Positions 22,281 to 35,800 of a stretch of DNA of 64,000 bases are shown in pieces. Source of the stretch: Acorus gramineus (lineage: Eukaryota > Streptophyta > Magnoliopsida > Acorales > Acoraceae); the NCBI GenBank assembly GCA_030737835.1, contig CM060857.1:11184457-11248456 (forward strand), read 5' to 3'. The notes under the pieces were generated by a model. It was not told the origin of the DNA. It did not search any database and saw nothing but the letters and a program-made list of their open reading frames with translations. Numbering within the stretch: position 1 is the stretch's first letter; every line of letters begins with the position of its first letter. Made by a program: the position numbers and the translations under genes.

Positions 22281-22800
22281 GGGAAAAATTCATATACCCC
22301 TGTAAACTAACTAAAATTCATATAACCCTCTGACTTTTCTTAAAATCCATATAACCCCCTGAAAACAACTAGTAAATCCAAATAATCCCATGAATAAAAT
22401 TTCCGTTTACAGATAATGCATATTTTGTGAATATTATATTTGGTTAACCCTGGTAGAAAACATAGCATAAAAAAAAAACCTATAATATGTTAAAAATGTA
22501 AAAAATCTTCTATAACCCTTCAGATAGAGCTTTATAATATATTCAAAGAGGGTAAAATTATCATTTTTACAGGAATTTTTGTATTTTTGACATATTGTAG
22601 TGGTTTTTTAGTATATCGTGTTTTCAGTCATGATTAACCAAACGAAATATGCATAAAATATTCATCATCTATTAACAAAAATTTTATTCAGGGGTTATTT
22701 AGATTTATTAGGTGTTTTCAGGGGGTTATATGAATTTTAAGAAAAGTCAGGGGTTTATATGGATTTCAATCAAATTTAAGGGGGTTGTATAGATTTTTTA
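22281..22800. mobile_element. Foldback MITE, copy 1
   Basis: A 520-bp near-palindrome: GGGAAAAATTCATATA and CATATAACC motifs on the left return in reverse complement on the right (GGGGGTTATATGAA, GGGGGTTGTATAG). It is the same family as the element at 22936. I could not find its target duplication. Confidence 0.7.
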
Positions 22801-22935
22801 ATAAACAATTTATTTAATTATTAATAATTTTTTTATTATATATAATAATTTATGTATATATAACATGATACATTATATCGCATATAAATGGATTGAAAAA
22901 AATTGAGAGCGTTAATTGTGGGTAGTTTTTTCAAA

Positions 22936-23452
22936 GGAAAAAAATCCATACAACCCCCTGAAATCTGACTGAAATCCATATAACCCCTGAATTTTCTTAA
23001 AATCCATATAACCCCTTGAAAACACCTAGTAAATCCAAATAATCATCTGAATAAAATTTTTGTTAATAGATGATGAATATTTTGCACATTTCGTTTAGTT
23101 AATCCTAACTGAAAACACGATGTACTAAAAAAAATTACAATGGGTTAAAAATACAAAAAAACTAAGAAAATGACGATTTTACCCTCTCTGGATATATTAT
23201 AAAACTCTATCCGGAAAGATAAGTAAAATCGTTATTTATGAAAAAAAATTCGTATTTTTAACACATTGTATGTTTTTTTGATATATTATGTTTTCTACTA
23301 TGGTTAACCAAACATAATATTCACATAATAATATAATATTTATCATCTGTAAACGTTAATTTTTTTCAGGGGGTTATTTGGATTTACTAGGTGTTTTTCA
23401 TGTGGTTATATAAATTGCAGTCAATTTACAGGGGGTTATATGGCTTTTTCCC
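22936..23452. mobile_element. Foldback MITE, copy 2, with 9-bp target duplication
   Basis: TTTTTCAAA flanks the element perfectly at 22927-22935 and 23453-23461. The ends (GGAAAAAAATCCATACAACC and, in reverse, GGGAAAAAGCCATATAACCC) belong to an inverted repeat of about 200 bp per arm. Long arms and a 9-bp duplication fit a Mutator-type foldback MITE. Confidence 0.8.
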
Positions 23453-24415
23453 TTTTTCAAAATATATTTCTTTGGGCAGGGATACACCCACCTCCCTTTT
23501 TATTGCGGGCACCACCTTCATAAGTTCACCACCTCTCATTTTATTAAACACTAAGTCCACCATTTTATAAAACACCCTTTCCGTATACACTAACCTCACC
23601 ACCATTCCCATAATTCTCTCTCTTCTCTCTCCTACTTCTCTCATTCACCCCTCCCGTTTATTCCCTCCGTGAGGACGCCAATGACAAGCCATCATGGAGT
23701 CGTCCCCCTCACCCCCACCCCCGTGAAGTCCTCCCCGTGCCACTCTTGAGACCATAAACTCATCTCTCTTGAAATAAATTGATATATCTATTTTTTAAAA
23801 ATATTTTTTAATCAATTGTTAATTGTGATCTAATGAGTATTATTGTTCTTCTTGTAGATAAGTTATGGTTTTGATAGGGAAAGTTAGAGCTTTGAAAGAC
23901 AGCTTGGGTTTTTTGATATATAAAGTTAGTTTTATTTTTCTTTTATTTTTTGTTTATTTCATAATGAAGTGTGTTGGTTGAATTTCAATACATTAGTCAA
24001 AACTAGGGATGTGTATGCATTTTGGTTTAATTTTCATTAATTTGTATGTTGGTGGCATTGATTGAAAAAAAAATTTCTCTTAGAGAATATTATTGTTGGC
24101 ATGTTGAACATACTCATGAGATGAATTAGTATACTGACATTGATATAAAATTGTAAAATGGTTCAATAGTTGAGAACTACGTTTAAACAATAATGTAATA
24201 CTAATTTATTCATGCTCCAATCAATCTAATAAAGATAATTTGGAGAAAGTTAGAGTATTTTTTTAGAAAAATGAATTGTGTTGGATGAATTTGAATGGTT
24301 TAGGATTAAAAGATAGCATTGTGAATGCATTTTAGTAACTCATTGAATTAAACATTATGTATTAGTCAAATTTTCATTGTTTGTATGTTGGTGGCATTGA
24401 TGAATCTTTTTTTTT

Positions 24416-24639
24416 TTTCCCTTAGAGAAGAGTATTATTGGCATGACGAGCCAGTACGTACACCTTGGGAGGTAGTTTCGGAGTACATGGCATGGTTTCA
24501 GATGATGAACCACAGTTCGAGACAGGAGACAACTATCAAGGCTACGCAGAGAGTAGTTGGATACATGACCCAAAATCTGTGTGATGTATGTCAAAGTAAA
24601 TGTACAATCGACATAGATGAATTAGTTGGTTCATGTTAG
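24416..24639 (+). pseudogene. Exon-like fragment, possibly plant-mobile-domain-like
   Basis: After a T-rich tract and a CCCTTAG acceptor, the frame reads REEYYWHDEPVRTPW, then VVSEYMAWFQMMNH and ends ELVGSC. The W-x-x-V-x-x-YMxWF wording recalls the carboxy end of the plant mobile domain found in MULE-associated and MAIL1-like proteins. This is a tentative match. Upstream exons are absent. Confidence 0.3.
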
Positions 24640-25129
24640 AATAAATTTTTTAATTTTTTTGTGTTATAGATTTCAGTGCCCACAAATAATTGGTGTTAAA
24701 TCATCTTTTATGTGTTTTGTGGTTTTAACTTGTATTATGTGTATTGAAACAGAAGTTTAAATGAAGTTGTTTAGGTTTCAACACATGATTGTATTATGAT
24801 TTGATTGTGTTTGTAGAACATCATAATACTTTAGGGGTGAATATGTTAATTAATGTGAATGTGTTTTGGGGAATGTGAATGTCTTATTGAATGCGAATGT
24901 TGAATGTGTTTGTAAATGTTTTATTGGTTTTTTCCTTATGTTTTATGAGAAAACTTGATTCATGCAAGAATAGACAAACAAACTGTACAAACTATCTAAG
25001 AATACACATATACTCGACACACGATGTATTGAACCTTTAGAAAAAACATTAAAACTTTCATACATTTATGTGTTCGACAGTAACGATCTCCAATTACTAC
25101 AACCATTGACATTGGTGTAGTTAAACACA

Positions 25130-25695
25130 CAACTATAACTCATTCCAGAACCTACGGGGTTTTTTCTGTTTCCATCGACATGGATATTGTCTAGAAAATA
25201 TAATTATGGAGACACTCCATGTATCTAACTCATTCGAAAACCTATAGGTTTTTTTTTCTGTTTCCATCGACGAGGTTATTGTCTTGGAAATATAATTATG
25301 TAGACATCTCATGTGTCTAACGCATTCCAGAACCTACAGGATTTTTTTTTATGTCTATCGACATAGGAATTGTCTAATAAATATAATTATGTAGACACCC
25401 TATGTGTCTAACTCATTCCAAAACCTAAAGTTTTTTTTTTCTGTTTTCATCGACATGGTCATTGTCTAGGAAACATAATTATGTAGATATCTTATGTGTC
25501 TAACTCATTCCAGAACCTACATGATTTTTTTTCCGTGTTCATCGATATAGTAATTGTCTAAGAAATATAATTATGTAGACACCCTATGTGTCTAACTCAT
25601 TCCAGAACCTATATGTTTTTTTTTCTTTCTATTTTTATCGACAAGACCATTGTTTATGAAATATAATTACGTACCATGTGTCTAACTTATGCCAA
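25130..25695 (+). repeat. 91-bp minisatellite, about six units
   Basis: Units with CTAACTCATTCCAGAACCTA start near 25135, 25226, 25316, 25407, 25500 and 25589, with a decayed seventh at 25682. Each unit has a T-run, a CATCGACATGG-type stretch and ATATAATTATGTAGACA. Confidence 0.85.
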
Positions 25696-25894
25696 TTATT
25701 TAGGGTGGTGGGATTGACCTAGCTAATTACTCATGGTATGAGTGGTGGGAAGGGGAAGGTGGTGCCCTTAATATATTTTTGAGAGTTATACACATATGAC
25801 AATACTTTATATAAAGGGTGGTGTTTAATATAAATGGGGGTGGCGGGAATATCCGCCCTCTATTTCTTTTGTGACTTTTATTTGACATTTACAT

Positions 25895-26286
25895 CCTTCG
25901 TAATTTCTTAAATTCCTTCGCTGTCCCCAGCAAACCTCCGCAGAGTAGGAAGAGAAGAAGGGGGCCATCATCAGCCCCTCCATATTTTCACCTTCATCGG
26001 CTGTGGTCCGTCGACAAGTCTGCTGATCCGCGGTGGTTTGCATCGGAGATAGGACATCTTCTGAAGCCCCGGGGGTTCGTTGCGGTCCACGCCACCCCGT
26101 CTGCGGATCTCCATTGGAAGATTTTATTGGAGGTGAATTTTTTTTTTTTTTTTGGGGGAGGTGGGTGGGTCTGTGGTTTTATTAGGGTTTCTGTTTGAAT
26201 TTTTGCGCAGGTTCTGTGATCGATTGGCTGGCGTTGCTGCGATTGCGTTGTTGAAGTTGTGCGTTTTGATCGATTCGCACGCCCAT
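25895..26286 (+). other. Two probable 5' leader exons of the EXS gene
   Basis: A GC-richer stretch with many C/T tracts ends at a GGAG|GTGAAT donor (26132). After a TTTTTGCGCAG acceptor, a second exon (26211-26286) ends at CCCAT|GTGAGT. Neither carries the expected protein. They lie upstream of the EXS coding start in the same orientation, and a further UTR exon (29769-29823, after TCTGGCAG) precedes the ATG. This suggests a leader of several exons, but assignment to that gene is inference. Confidence 0.4.
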
Positions 26287-27317
26287 GTGAGTCTCTCTCC
26301 TCAGACCTTGTTCTATGTGTTTTATCGTCTCATTTATTTGTTCTATTTTTTTTTTTTTTTTTTGGTTTTTTAGATGGAATTGTGTTTCTTTCTTGAAATA
26401 AATTGGCTGTTTGTTCGATTGCTTTTTCTGAGTTCCATGCGGCTAGTTAAATCAGAAAGTAGAAATAGCAGAAAAGTATTGAGACTCTTATGCTATTACT
26501 TAAATATGTCATTATCCAATATTTAACACTGAATAATCTGGTTTAAAAAGTAGATCTGAATGTAATTATTTAATTTTCTACAATTTTTTTTTATTTTTTA
26601 TCAAGGCATGATTGGCTGTTTTAGTTGATTTGGGTAATTTCTTTTTGGTGATGTTGAGTTCCGTGTTCTAATTCAATTAGAGAGTAGATATAGCAAAAAA
26701 GAATGGACTTTTATTGCCTCTCAAACTTTTATTTTTTTTTATGTTCTCTATCATTGGAATTTGATTATGCTTTTTTAATCATGTTGTTGAGCTGATTATA
26801 TTGTGCTTATTTATATAGAAAATCTTATGGGTTTATGTGAATGTTTTTTGATCCTATGTTCATGGTTGTGTAGACATAGCTATGAGCCTTTTTTTAGAAA
26901 ATTAAATTTCTGAATATTTTATGAACACCCAACTGGGTAACATACTATACTTACCATAAGTATAAACTATGAAGTCAACTTTCATTTACATTTTCATTGT
27001 TATTTCTCCTAAAGTATGACAAATGATTTTTGTTTTTGTTATATGTAAAGCAGAGATGGTGATCAAGATAATAATGCTTTATTATTGGTTACTAAGAAGC
27101 ATGAAGATTTGACCTTCTATTATAGTTTGAATGTTTTCCTTCGGTGCCTGTTATAGGTATGTATATAAAGTTTCTTAAGGTTTTGTAGATAATTTCGGTT
27201 CCCTTCTAATTAAATATGTTCTTTCCCTTCTTTCTTTAGCAGCTGCTTTAGTTGTCCATTCTTTTAGGAATATTCTTGTATTATTTTTATATTTTCTAAT
27301 TTAGCACATAATTCTAT

Positions 27318-28391
27318 GTATATATATATATATATATTTTTATTGAAATGGTAGGCGATCCACCTTTATATTAATAAAAGGCAAAAACCCAAATTGAAAT
27401 TACATAAGCCAATCAAACAAAAAAAGGAATAGGCGAGGAATAAAAGCCAAAACCCGGGGGAAGGAAGATCCCAAAACTCGACTCCCACGAGGTAGAAGAG
27501 ACATCTACCCGTAGTCAACAAGGGTTCCCCACCCCAAACCCCCAACCACACAGGTCCTAATTAATCACCACGTTACCAACCAACACCCTCACCTCCGCTA
27601 CCCCTCCACAAAACATCCCCCACTCCTGTATTAGGCTAATTACCATATGTCAAATATTTTTTGCATATGGTGCCTGACCCCGAAAGACTGAAAGGTTTCG
27701 CGTCAACCAAACCGCCCACAACACTGCCGGAATGTAAGATTGAGACACCTTAGTTCGCAAGGACTGATCTCCTTCTGTTCTCAATCTCCTTCCGGCTTCC
27801 CACATCCCCTCCACGTCGACGAAACCATCCTCGATGCCCGTAGCCAACCTCAGCCATCCCACACCTGACGAACCACTGGGCATGCGATGAACAGATGGTC
27901 AATTGTCTCGACCTCAGATTGCATAAACCGCAAGCCTTATCCATCCCTAGAGACCATCGCGCAATGGCAGTCCTTGTGAGAGTCTTTCGAAGATATACCA
28001 TCCATAGGAAGGCCTTAACCTTCAAAGGGATTTTGCATCCCCATATTTCCTCGTGCTTGACTGCCGTTGCTTGGACCATCGGCTTCTCTCTGCCAATCCA
28101 CTCATAACAACTCTTCACCGAAAAGCCCGCCGAGGGAGAAGGATGCCACACTGGACAATCCTCCCTATCTTGTGCCACTGATTCAAGTAGAGTTATATAC
28201 CGCTCTACCTCCGAATCATTCAAATTTTGTCTCACGCCGACCTCCCAATAACCTGTCTCCCCACAACTTCGCCATAAATCACCCACCATTCCCGCTTGAT
28301 CTCTCGCTATTTGGAAAATGCACGGGAACCTTACTTTTAGCGAGGACTCTCCCATCCAAACATCCTCCCATAATTCTATATTCTTGAACAT
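27318..28391 (-). mobile_element. 5'-truncated LINE, minus strand
   Basis: The minus-strand frame 28391-27750 reads GCKIPLKVKAFLWMVYLR, then ACGLCNLR. This is the zinc-binding (zf-RVT) region downstream of reverse transcriptase in plant L1-type LINEs, with frameshifts after it. The 3' end at 27318-27360 has an AATAAAAATATATATA tail. The element is cut off on its 5' side near 28391, as LINE insertions usually are. It sits in what is probably the long leader intron of the EXS gene. Confidence 0.75.
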
Positions 28392-28399
28392 TCTTATTC

Positions 28400-29760
28400 T
28401 TGATTCTCATTTATAATTAGACTTTACATGAATGTATTGTATTTCACAAGTTTTATATTTACACATTTAATGTTATAAAATAAAATCTAATCATTCGTAC
28501 TTATGTTAGAAAAACACTTCTCATTATTAATCTAAAAATTTCAAATCAGTAATTCCAATTAATACTCATCCATTATATTTCAACAAAACAATTCACGTGC
28601 AACACACGTGCATCGACTTAGTCCTAGAAAAATCACAAAAGCAGGCAAACCAAAAAGAGATGGAAAAAATACCCCATGAGTGATTGCCAATATGGCAATA
28701 TGTATTCAATTTTTCCTCATGTACATTTTCAAACATTTCAAATGATAAACACATGACCTATAACCACAGACCATTTACAGAATAAAATTGGCAGAGAATC
28801 GTATTGCTAGCATACATGAAAATCCAAACATCAAAATTAAAAATACATAAGAACATGAAGGCATCGGATATGAATAAAAAGATTAAACTTCTAAACAGTA
28901 CAATTACAGTGCTGTTTAGTTGGGTTAAACAACAATACATAACAAGAGGGCAGGCAACAAACACCCTGAAAATCAGAAAATTATATCCTTCCCTGCGCAG
29001 ATCCATGACATATAAGCCTTTGAAAAAAAATCACGATATATTGGCAATAGCTCACCAATTTCTTGTGAGAAATTCAATTTCTCGTGAAAATATTGATAAA
29101 TTTTTTATATTTAGCGATTTGCTCTCAGAAATTGATATATTGATCAATATGTCAATATATCGATCGATATTTAAAACTATGGGCCTAAGTCTAAAGAAAA
29201 GTGTCAGACGGCAGTATGGGGAGAATGACTTTGCTAGTTGCCTTGGTAAGGCTTGAATTGAAGAGAAGCTCTTTTCTAAGAAAAATTGGTCAATTGGAAA
29301 CTCTCAGGTCCGGTACTCTGGTTCAATAATCTGCAGCATGTTACAGGAGTTACTACTCGAGCTTTTATTCTGTCTCGTAACTATTTATTTTGTCTCCTCA
29401 GTTGCGAAAAATGTTATCTGATTTAGAAAAGGAGGTAGATGAAGTAAAATTTGCATTCATCACTAGATGTGGATTTTGACGAGACATAAACATGGTGTGA
29501 TCAGCTCATTTAATTCATTGTCACTCTGGAATAACCATAGTTTTTTCATAATTTTATATTTGAACCTCTTCTGTTCTTTCCTATTCAAATATAATTATCA
29601 TTCACTGGAATATCTTTTTAATTCGCTGCTAACGCTCTCTCCAGAATAAATCCAAATCTGACCAATATGATCATAACTAGTAGATGTTAGTGATGCAAGT
29701 TATTTTGTCAATGTCGGTACCCCGCAAAATAGATAATGAAGTATCCACTCATGGTATCCT
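28400..29760. other. Region upstream of the EXS coding start
   Basis: AT-rich sequence, probably leader intron. A 150-codon open frame (28804-29256) is not convincing: its 3' half is the reiterated ATCGATATATTG-type repeat and it has no domain. No other gene seen. Confidence 0.4.
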
Positions 29761-29823
29761 TCTGGCAGGTCCTAACAAGGGGTAGAGAAGTTTAACGGCC
29801 TTGCATATGCATTACTTTCACTT

Positions 29824-32800
29824 ATGGTTGGAGGTCCATCTGCTGTCTCCAGTAACAGTCCCCTTTTGCGGCGTTCTGGTAGCAAACCGGTTCTTTCCGA
29901 ACTAAGTAATGCGATGTTTCAGAGAAATGATTACTTTTTTTCAATCTGCACTCAAAAGTTTACCTCTTTGCAATTAAGTTTTTCCCAAGTTGTTTCTGCA
30001 GCACATTTGATCTTCTAAAGATGCTCCAACACCATGTGAATCAGGTAGTTTAACTGATGGGACTTCTTTTCCTCTAGCAGTTAATGAAATGAAGAGTGCA
30101 AGTTTACCGTTGACTGGCGCTGCCATTATGCCATCACCAGCTCTTTTATGGAGATTCAAGGTTCGTTTATCATAGTACTTTATTTTCTCTGTCTTTTGAT
30201 GAGAAATCTTTATTATGACATTCAATTATTAGTGAAATGTAAAGTGGTTGGATCCACCCATTACAAGGTGTAAGATACCATTTATAGCCTCCACATAGAA
30301 GCATATCTTAAACAAACTCGGGAGTTATGGGGATTGGAGCTGTTTCCCTAGGTTACTCGCCTAAAGGAATTGTTTTCTCTGCTTTGGTCTCACAAAATGT
30401 GTTTTTTTTGGGCGCCTGTTTGGGGGGGGGGTTAGGGTGTTTATATAGAGGATTTCTTGAACTATGTAGGTTTATTTGATCATTAAGCAATCCTCAACAA
30501 CTATGTTGACTAAGATTGTAATTAGCCCATATAAATATTCATATTTACTTGTACCTCAGCAGTTGATTTCTGGCAACCTAACTATTTAAACTCATTAAAA
30601 GAACTATTCAAACTAAAGTTTGAACTCAGTAAATATTGAACTGATGACTCCACATGAGAATAATTTTTTTTTCTCCTGACTCTAAAATAAAACTCCAACA
30701 AGTCATCAAAAAAAAAAAAAAAAAAAAAAACCAACAAAATTATCATGGAGTTCAAATAAAAAAAAATCTTCCAATTAATCCTGAAATTTGCTCCAGACAC
30801 ACTTGGAGTAAGTTTTGGCCTTGAAAATTCTGATGAAAAGGAGCATGCAGCCTTTTGCAGTTTTACTACATTGAATTGCACTGACACTCATTTTGTCATC
30901 GCGCATGAGCATAGTTTTCTTTCTTTAATTTATTGGATTATGTGATCCTCAAGGACAGGACGATCCATGATTACCACAAGCAGGGATATTACTTAATTTC
31001 CCTTTCATGTTGACCTTCATACACTGATATGTACCTTTAACATCAATGCTTAGTTTAGCAGAATATTGGAAGGATGGTTTAATTAGCATTTTTTTTTTAC
31101 ATGTTCTTTTGAGTTCTCTGTATTTACATGCACTAATTAATGAATATATTCCAGGTTTTGCTATTTATTCTTTGGGGTTTTATTTGCTGCAAGGTCAGTT
31201 TTTTTCCCCTGCGCAATGGATTGAGTTCAGAAATATCATTTTCAGACGCACCAATAATAGCTACCACTGTTTTATCAATCCGTTATTTTGTATTTGTTTT
31301 TCCTGAATGTTATTTTGATGGTGATATATACTCGGACCAATAAGTATATGGAAGCTGCAGGTTGGTTGGGACTCTGTCATGAGAATGAGTGCAGACCTTC
31401 GAGATTTATTTATATATGAGGCATTCTTGTATTATAACCCTCTTTTGCTTGTGGTGAGTTGTGTTTCATTCTAATTCCTTTGTTTATTGTTAACAACCCC
31501 ATCTAAGCTTTTTACTTCATTTTCATTTTCCTAAATTTTGTTGCAGAGTTTGACTGTTTGGCTCTGGGGAGTGAATCTCTGGGTCTTTTCACAATCCTCT
31601 GTTAGCTATCCCAAAATTTTTGATCTTGATCATACTCATCTCACGCACAGAGAAATATGGAAGGTAATAATGTTTAAATCAATGGTGCACTTAATGTAAG
31701 GTCCACGTCATCTATATATCTAACCTTAATTAATAAGACAATATATTTTGTCAAGGAATTACAAATAAAATACTGTATTATTTTGTCTGTTAGCCCCTTT
31801 CCTTATTAATGGATTGATCAATAACATCATTAATGGATCCATTGAATTGCTATTCCCTAATTTCTTTGACTGTTTGGTGTTCATTTCCAGTGAAGTTTGA
31901 GCTCAGCTTGTTTGTGTTTTGTGTATATTTTTTTTCTGAAAAAGTTTCTCAGTATTGTGTTGACAGAAAAGTTCCTTGGATTTGTTTACCAAATGAAATT
32001 GGGGAAATGCATGGGAATAACAATAAACAACTCTTGGTTTTGGAATATAATGTATTGTTTTTATGCTAATAAGGCCTACTTGAATATTACTGACTACTTT
32101 TTTGTGTGTTCTGGGAACAGTGTGCTACTTGGATGACAATACTAGTGCCAACTAGCATGACCGCTTACCTATACCTCTACTCTCATGGGGAAGTGTCGTT
32201 GGCTGCATCACAACCAGTGTAGTATCTTCCTTTTTCCTCCATAATACTGTTGTACACTTATTTTCACGTGTCTAAGATTTGATTTATTTTCTTTTGTATT
32301 TCATTTTGCTTATTCTACCATGGTGTGATGCAATTAGATATTTTTAAATGATTTTTTAAACTATGTTTTCATACGATAATTGCAAATGTCATTACTTCTC
32401 TCAGCTTCGAGCCCAAAAAATTCCAGGTTCTAAATAAAGGGACCGTTTGGAAACCCATTTGAACATGTTTTTGCTTTTGCTGTAATTAAAAAGCATAAAC
32501 GTGTTTCCAAACGGTTCCAAAAAAATTACTTAATCAAATGCTTTTAGAAAAGCAAAGAAAGTGAGATCTCTAGGAAGCGAGTTTTGTTAAACTACTCTAT
32601 ACAAAATCATACTTTTCAAACAGTTTTCCAAATGGCCCCTAAATCAAATTTTATGTAATTTGTTAAATCATATGATTCAATTCAAATTCGTTATTTTGAA
32701 GTAATAACTATTTTTCCTAACCTGTCTTGGTTTTTATTTTTTTGATGATTATACATTTTTCTGGAGATAAAAGGTGGATTGTCCACCAGATTATATGAAG

Positions 32801-35800
32801 TGGTAAATACCCAAAGACCTAGAAGATGAGGAACTTTCTCAGGAAAAATAGGAACCAAGAAAACAAAAATATTATCCCAACCCAGGATCAAGGAGAAGCT
32901 CCTACATTATGCATTGTTTTGTCTGATAGTAGGTGGTCTTTCAGGAATTTACTTGAATTTAATGCAAAAATCATGCTGATATGTTCATATAGCATTACTT
33001 GTTTCTTAATATCACTCCAATGAGATCTGCCTTGAAATATGAATCAATAGATGACAAAGGTAAGAAATAATATACAAATGTATCAGATACTTATTGTTGA
33101 TTTTCATTCAGTACTATGGTCTTTTAGCCTATAATTTGATAGATCTGAAGCTTATTATGAGTTTTAACATTTTTATCAACATTGAATATTCATTGTCTGG
33201 GACACATGCATAATTGGCTCGATTCCTTGTACAGTGCTCATGGTTCATTTAGACAAGTGGAAATAGTTTACCACGAATTACGCATCAAATAATCCAACAT
33301 GCTTTTCTGCTTGAAATAATTAAAATTTTCACATGTAGAGGTATCTAACTCTATCTAAAGTGAATGTCAACATGTATATCTTCCACATGTATTTTATCTC
33401 TTCTGCATCCTGAATGTTACACACACACATGTGCATGTGTATACACAAACATATGCATACACACAATATTATATATGTATGCATACATATGTATACGTAT
33501 ATATGTCTATGCATGTGTGTATTGCATGTCCGTGTAAGGTAGTCCTTTTCATTCTTATCTTCTCAATCCCTTGGATGTTTGTAGACTATTGGAGTTATTG
33601 GATAGGCCTGTTGTTGGGCCTATTCCCGGAGGCCCGGGGGTTGGGGGGCAACGCCCCCCATGGGCCGCAGCCCCCCCCGGGCCGGAGGGTTTGTACATCT
33701 TCTAATTATATAAGTGGCCTTTCGGTCTCTATTACGTAATATACATTATTCTATTTATTTCTTCTGGTGCCACACTTATTACTATTAATGGCTGGTATAA
33801 GAGGAGCCAATTGAGAGTTGATGATTTTTTGGTCATATTTAATTTGCAGATAGTTTTAGATGTTTTATGGATCTCTTTTGTCTTTTGTCTGCATACATAA
33901 AAAAATGAGTGCTAGTTTTGGGATTTCCTATTGTAATTTTTTTTCCGATAACCCTGAAGTGGAATTGTTGATTTTTTATATTTTTTGCAGGTTATCCTAT
34001 ATGCCGCTGTTTTGATGGTTATAATATTCCCATTTGATATCTTTTATCTATCGTCTCGTTACTATTTGCTGAAGACACTTTGGAGAATAATGTTTCCATT
34101 ACAAGTGAGTCTCATCATTATTCCTCTTTATGCTTATCCTTCATTCCTTCTCCTCCAAAGAAAGGTCAAGGCATATTAAGTTGACTGTTGACTTTTGATT
34201 GTCATTTTGGAGATGCGATGCATCTAGGAGGCAAATGATGATAATCTGTAATAAATTGTTCTAGGTATCAGATGCATCTGCCCGTCTAGAATGTGTTTTG
34301 GCATTGTACTTTTTTATCCCTTATAAAAATGATAAATATTTTTGTAACTGCTGGAAACACAGATTTTCAATGTTGTTGCTGAACCAACTGTCCAACTCTA
34401 TTTGTGCAGGCAATTACATTTGCTGACTTTTTTGTGGCTGATATATTAACCTCAATGTCAAAGGTAAGCGATGCTGGGAGATTGCTCCTAGTTGGATTGT
34501 AATTTCTTTTAAATTTTGCTTTGTAATTTGTATGGAGATCCCTCGTCTCCTTTGTTCGGGGGCTTTTACCTACCTCTTTTCAAAAAAAAAAAAGAAAAAA
34601 AAAAGAAGGTAAGCAACGTGGAGTTAAAACATTTAATGATTATCTACAAGAACTAAACAAAAATTTAGAGTTTAGAATTTAGAAAGATGGGTGACACAGG
34701 AACACCTTAGTCACTGCTAGTAAGACAAGGATGCCTTTAGGATGGATGTTTTGGTGAACATACACATTCCACTCTAACAGGATGGCATAAACACTTCTTG
34801 GACTGAAGGATCCTTCACATTCAAAATTATAATGACAGAGAGGTACTGAAAACTAATAGGCTGAGTAAATAACTATTGAAATGTCAAATGTCTCTTTTAT
34901 TGGCTATTAGCTGCTATAAGCCCCTTTACAGGAACACTATTAGGGGTTATCTGTGTTTCTTTAGATGTCATTAACAATGGAATGCTTATGTTTAGAATTA
35001 GAAGTTTGAAAAAACTAAAGCTCTGAATTGCTGCAGTACTTGAGTTGTCACTTGTAATCTTTTTGATATTTTCTTGTATTATTAATTGTTAACAGGTGTT
35101 TTCAGATTTGGAGCGTTCAGTATGTCGAATGGTTAATCAACAGGTCAGTTTGAAAATACTTTATAGGCCTTGATGTTAGTTTATTTAATAAATATTTTAC
35201 ACCAAGTTTTGGTGCTATTTTTTCTTTCATTTCCTGTTGATTTACCTTGTTTTGTTATCTTCTTGATGGACCTAGAGGTGGTGTCCAACTTTCCTTTATA
35301 AAATTGATCAGTGTTGTCATCTTATTTACCACATGCTGGGATCCATGTATGCCTGATTTTAATGGAATTTTGAAATCAATATCCTGTTGAGATTCCTTGT
35401 GATTTTTTTTTCAAATGAGGTTTCACCTGGTGTTTTCTCAGTTCTTTGCTTTCCATTTATTAAATTTTGCTGTTGGACTCATGGACAGTGGCCATAGTCA
35501 TTAATTTGTTAATCCATGGTCATCAATCTGGTCATCTGGATATTCTTCAGTTCAGAGAATGAATGGAGGTCCAAAATGATAAGTTGAAATGGCAGTGTTT
35601 AACAGGAGGAAGTTACGGACCATGAACAGCAGACAATCAGAATAGACAATTTTTGGCACAGAGGCATCATGTTGTGACTGAATTGTATGATTGAACAAAT
35701 TTTGTTCTTTTTTGTTTCTGCAAAAGGAACCTGTATAGTTCTCCCATTCCTATCAATCTCCTGTACTCTATCAGTCGGTTTCATGTGATATGGGTGGATA

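Larger units (their letters stand above)
23474..25860. mobile_element. Second Mutator-like element (2.4 kb)
   Basis: TATTTCTTT occurs perfectly at 23465-23473 and 25861-25869. The termini are related inverted repeats: GGGCAGGGATACACCC on the left, GAGGGCGGATATTCCCGCC read inward on the right. The interior holds a duplicated AT-rich segment, an exon-like fragment at 24416 and a 91-bp minisatellite. No transposase was seen. Confidence 0.65.

Noticed and set aside
25130-25695. CRISPR-like array
   Set aside because: The 91-bp units are whole tandem repeats without unique spacers, in plant nuclear DNA.
28804-29256. 150-codon ORF upstream of the EXS gene
   Set aside because: No recognisable domain, low-complexity Lys/Ile content, and its 3' half is reiterated ATCGATATAT-type repeat.
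29400-29478. Exon-like piece reading LRKMLSDLEKEVDEVKFAF after a CTCAG
   Set aside because: Too short, with no partner exon in phase and no clear family. I could not support it as a gene.
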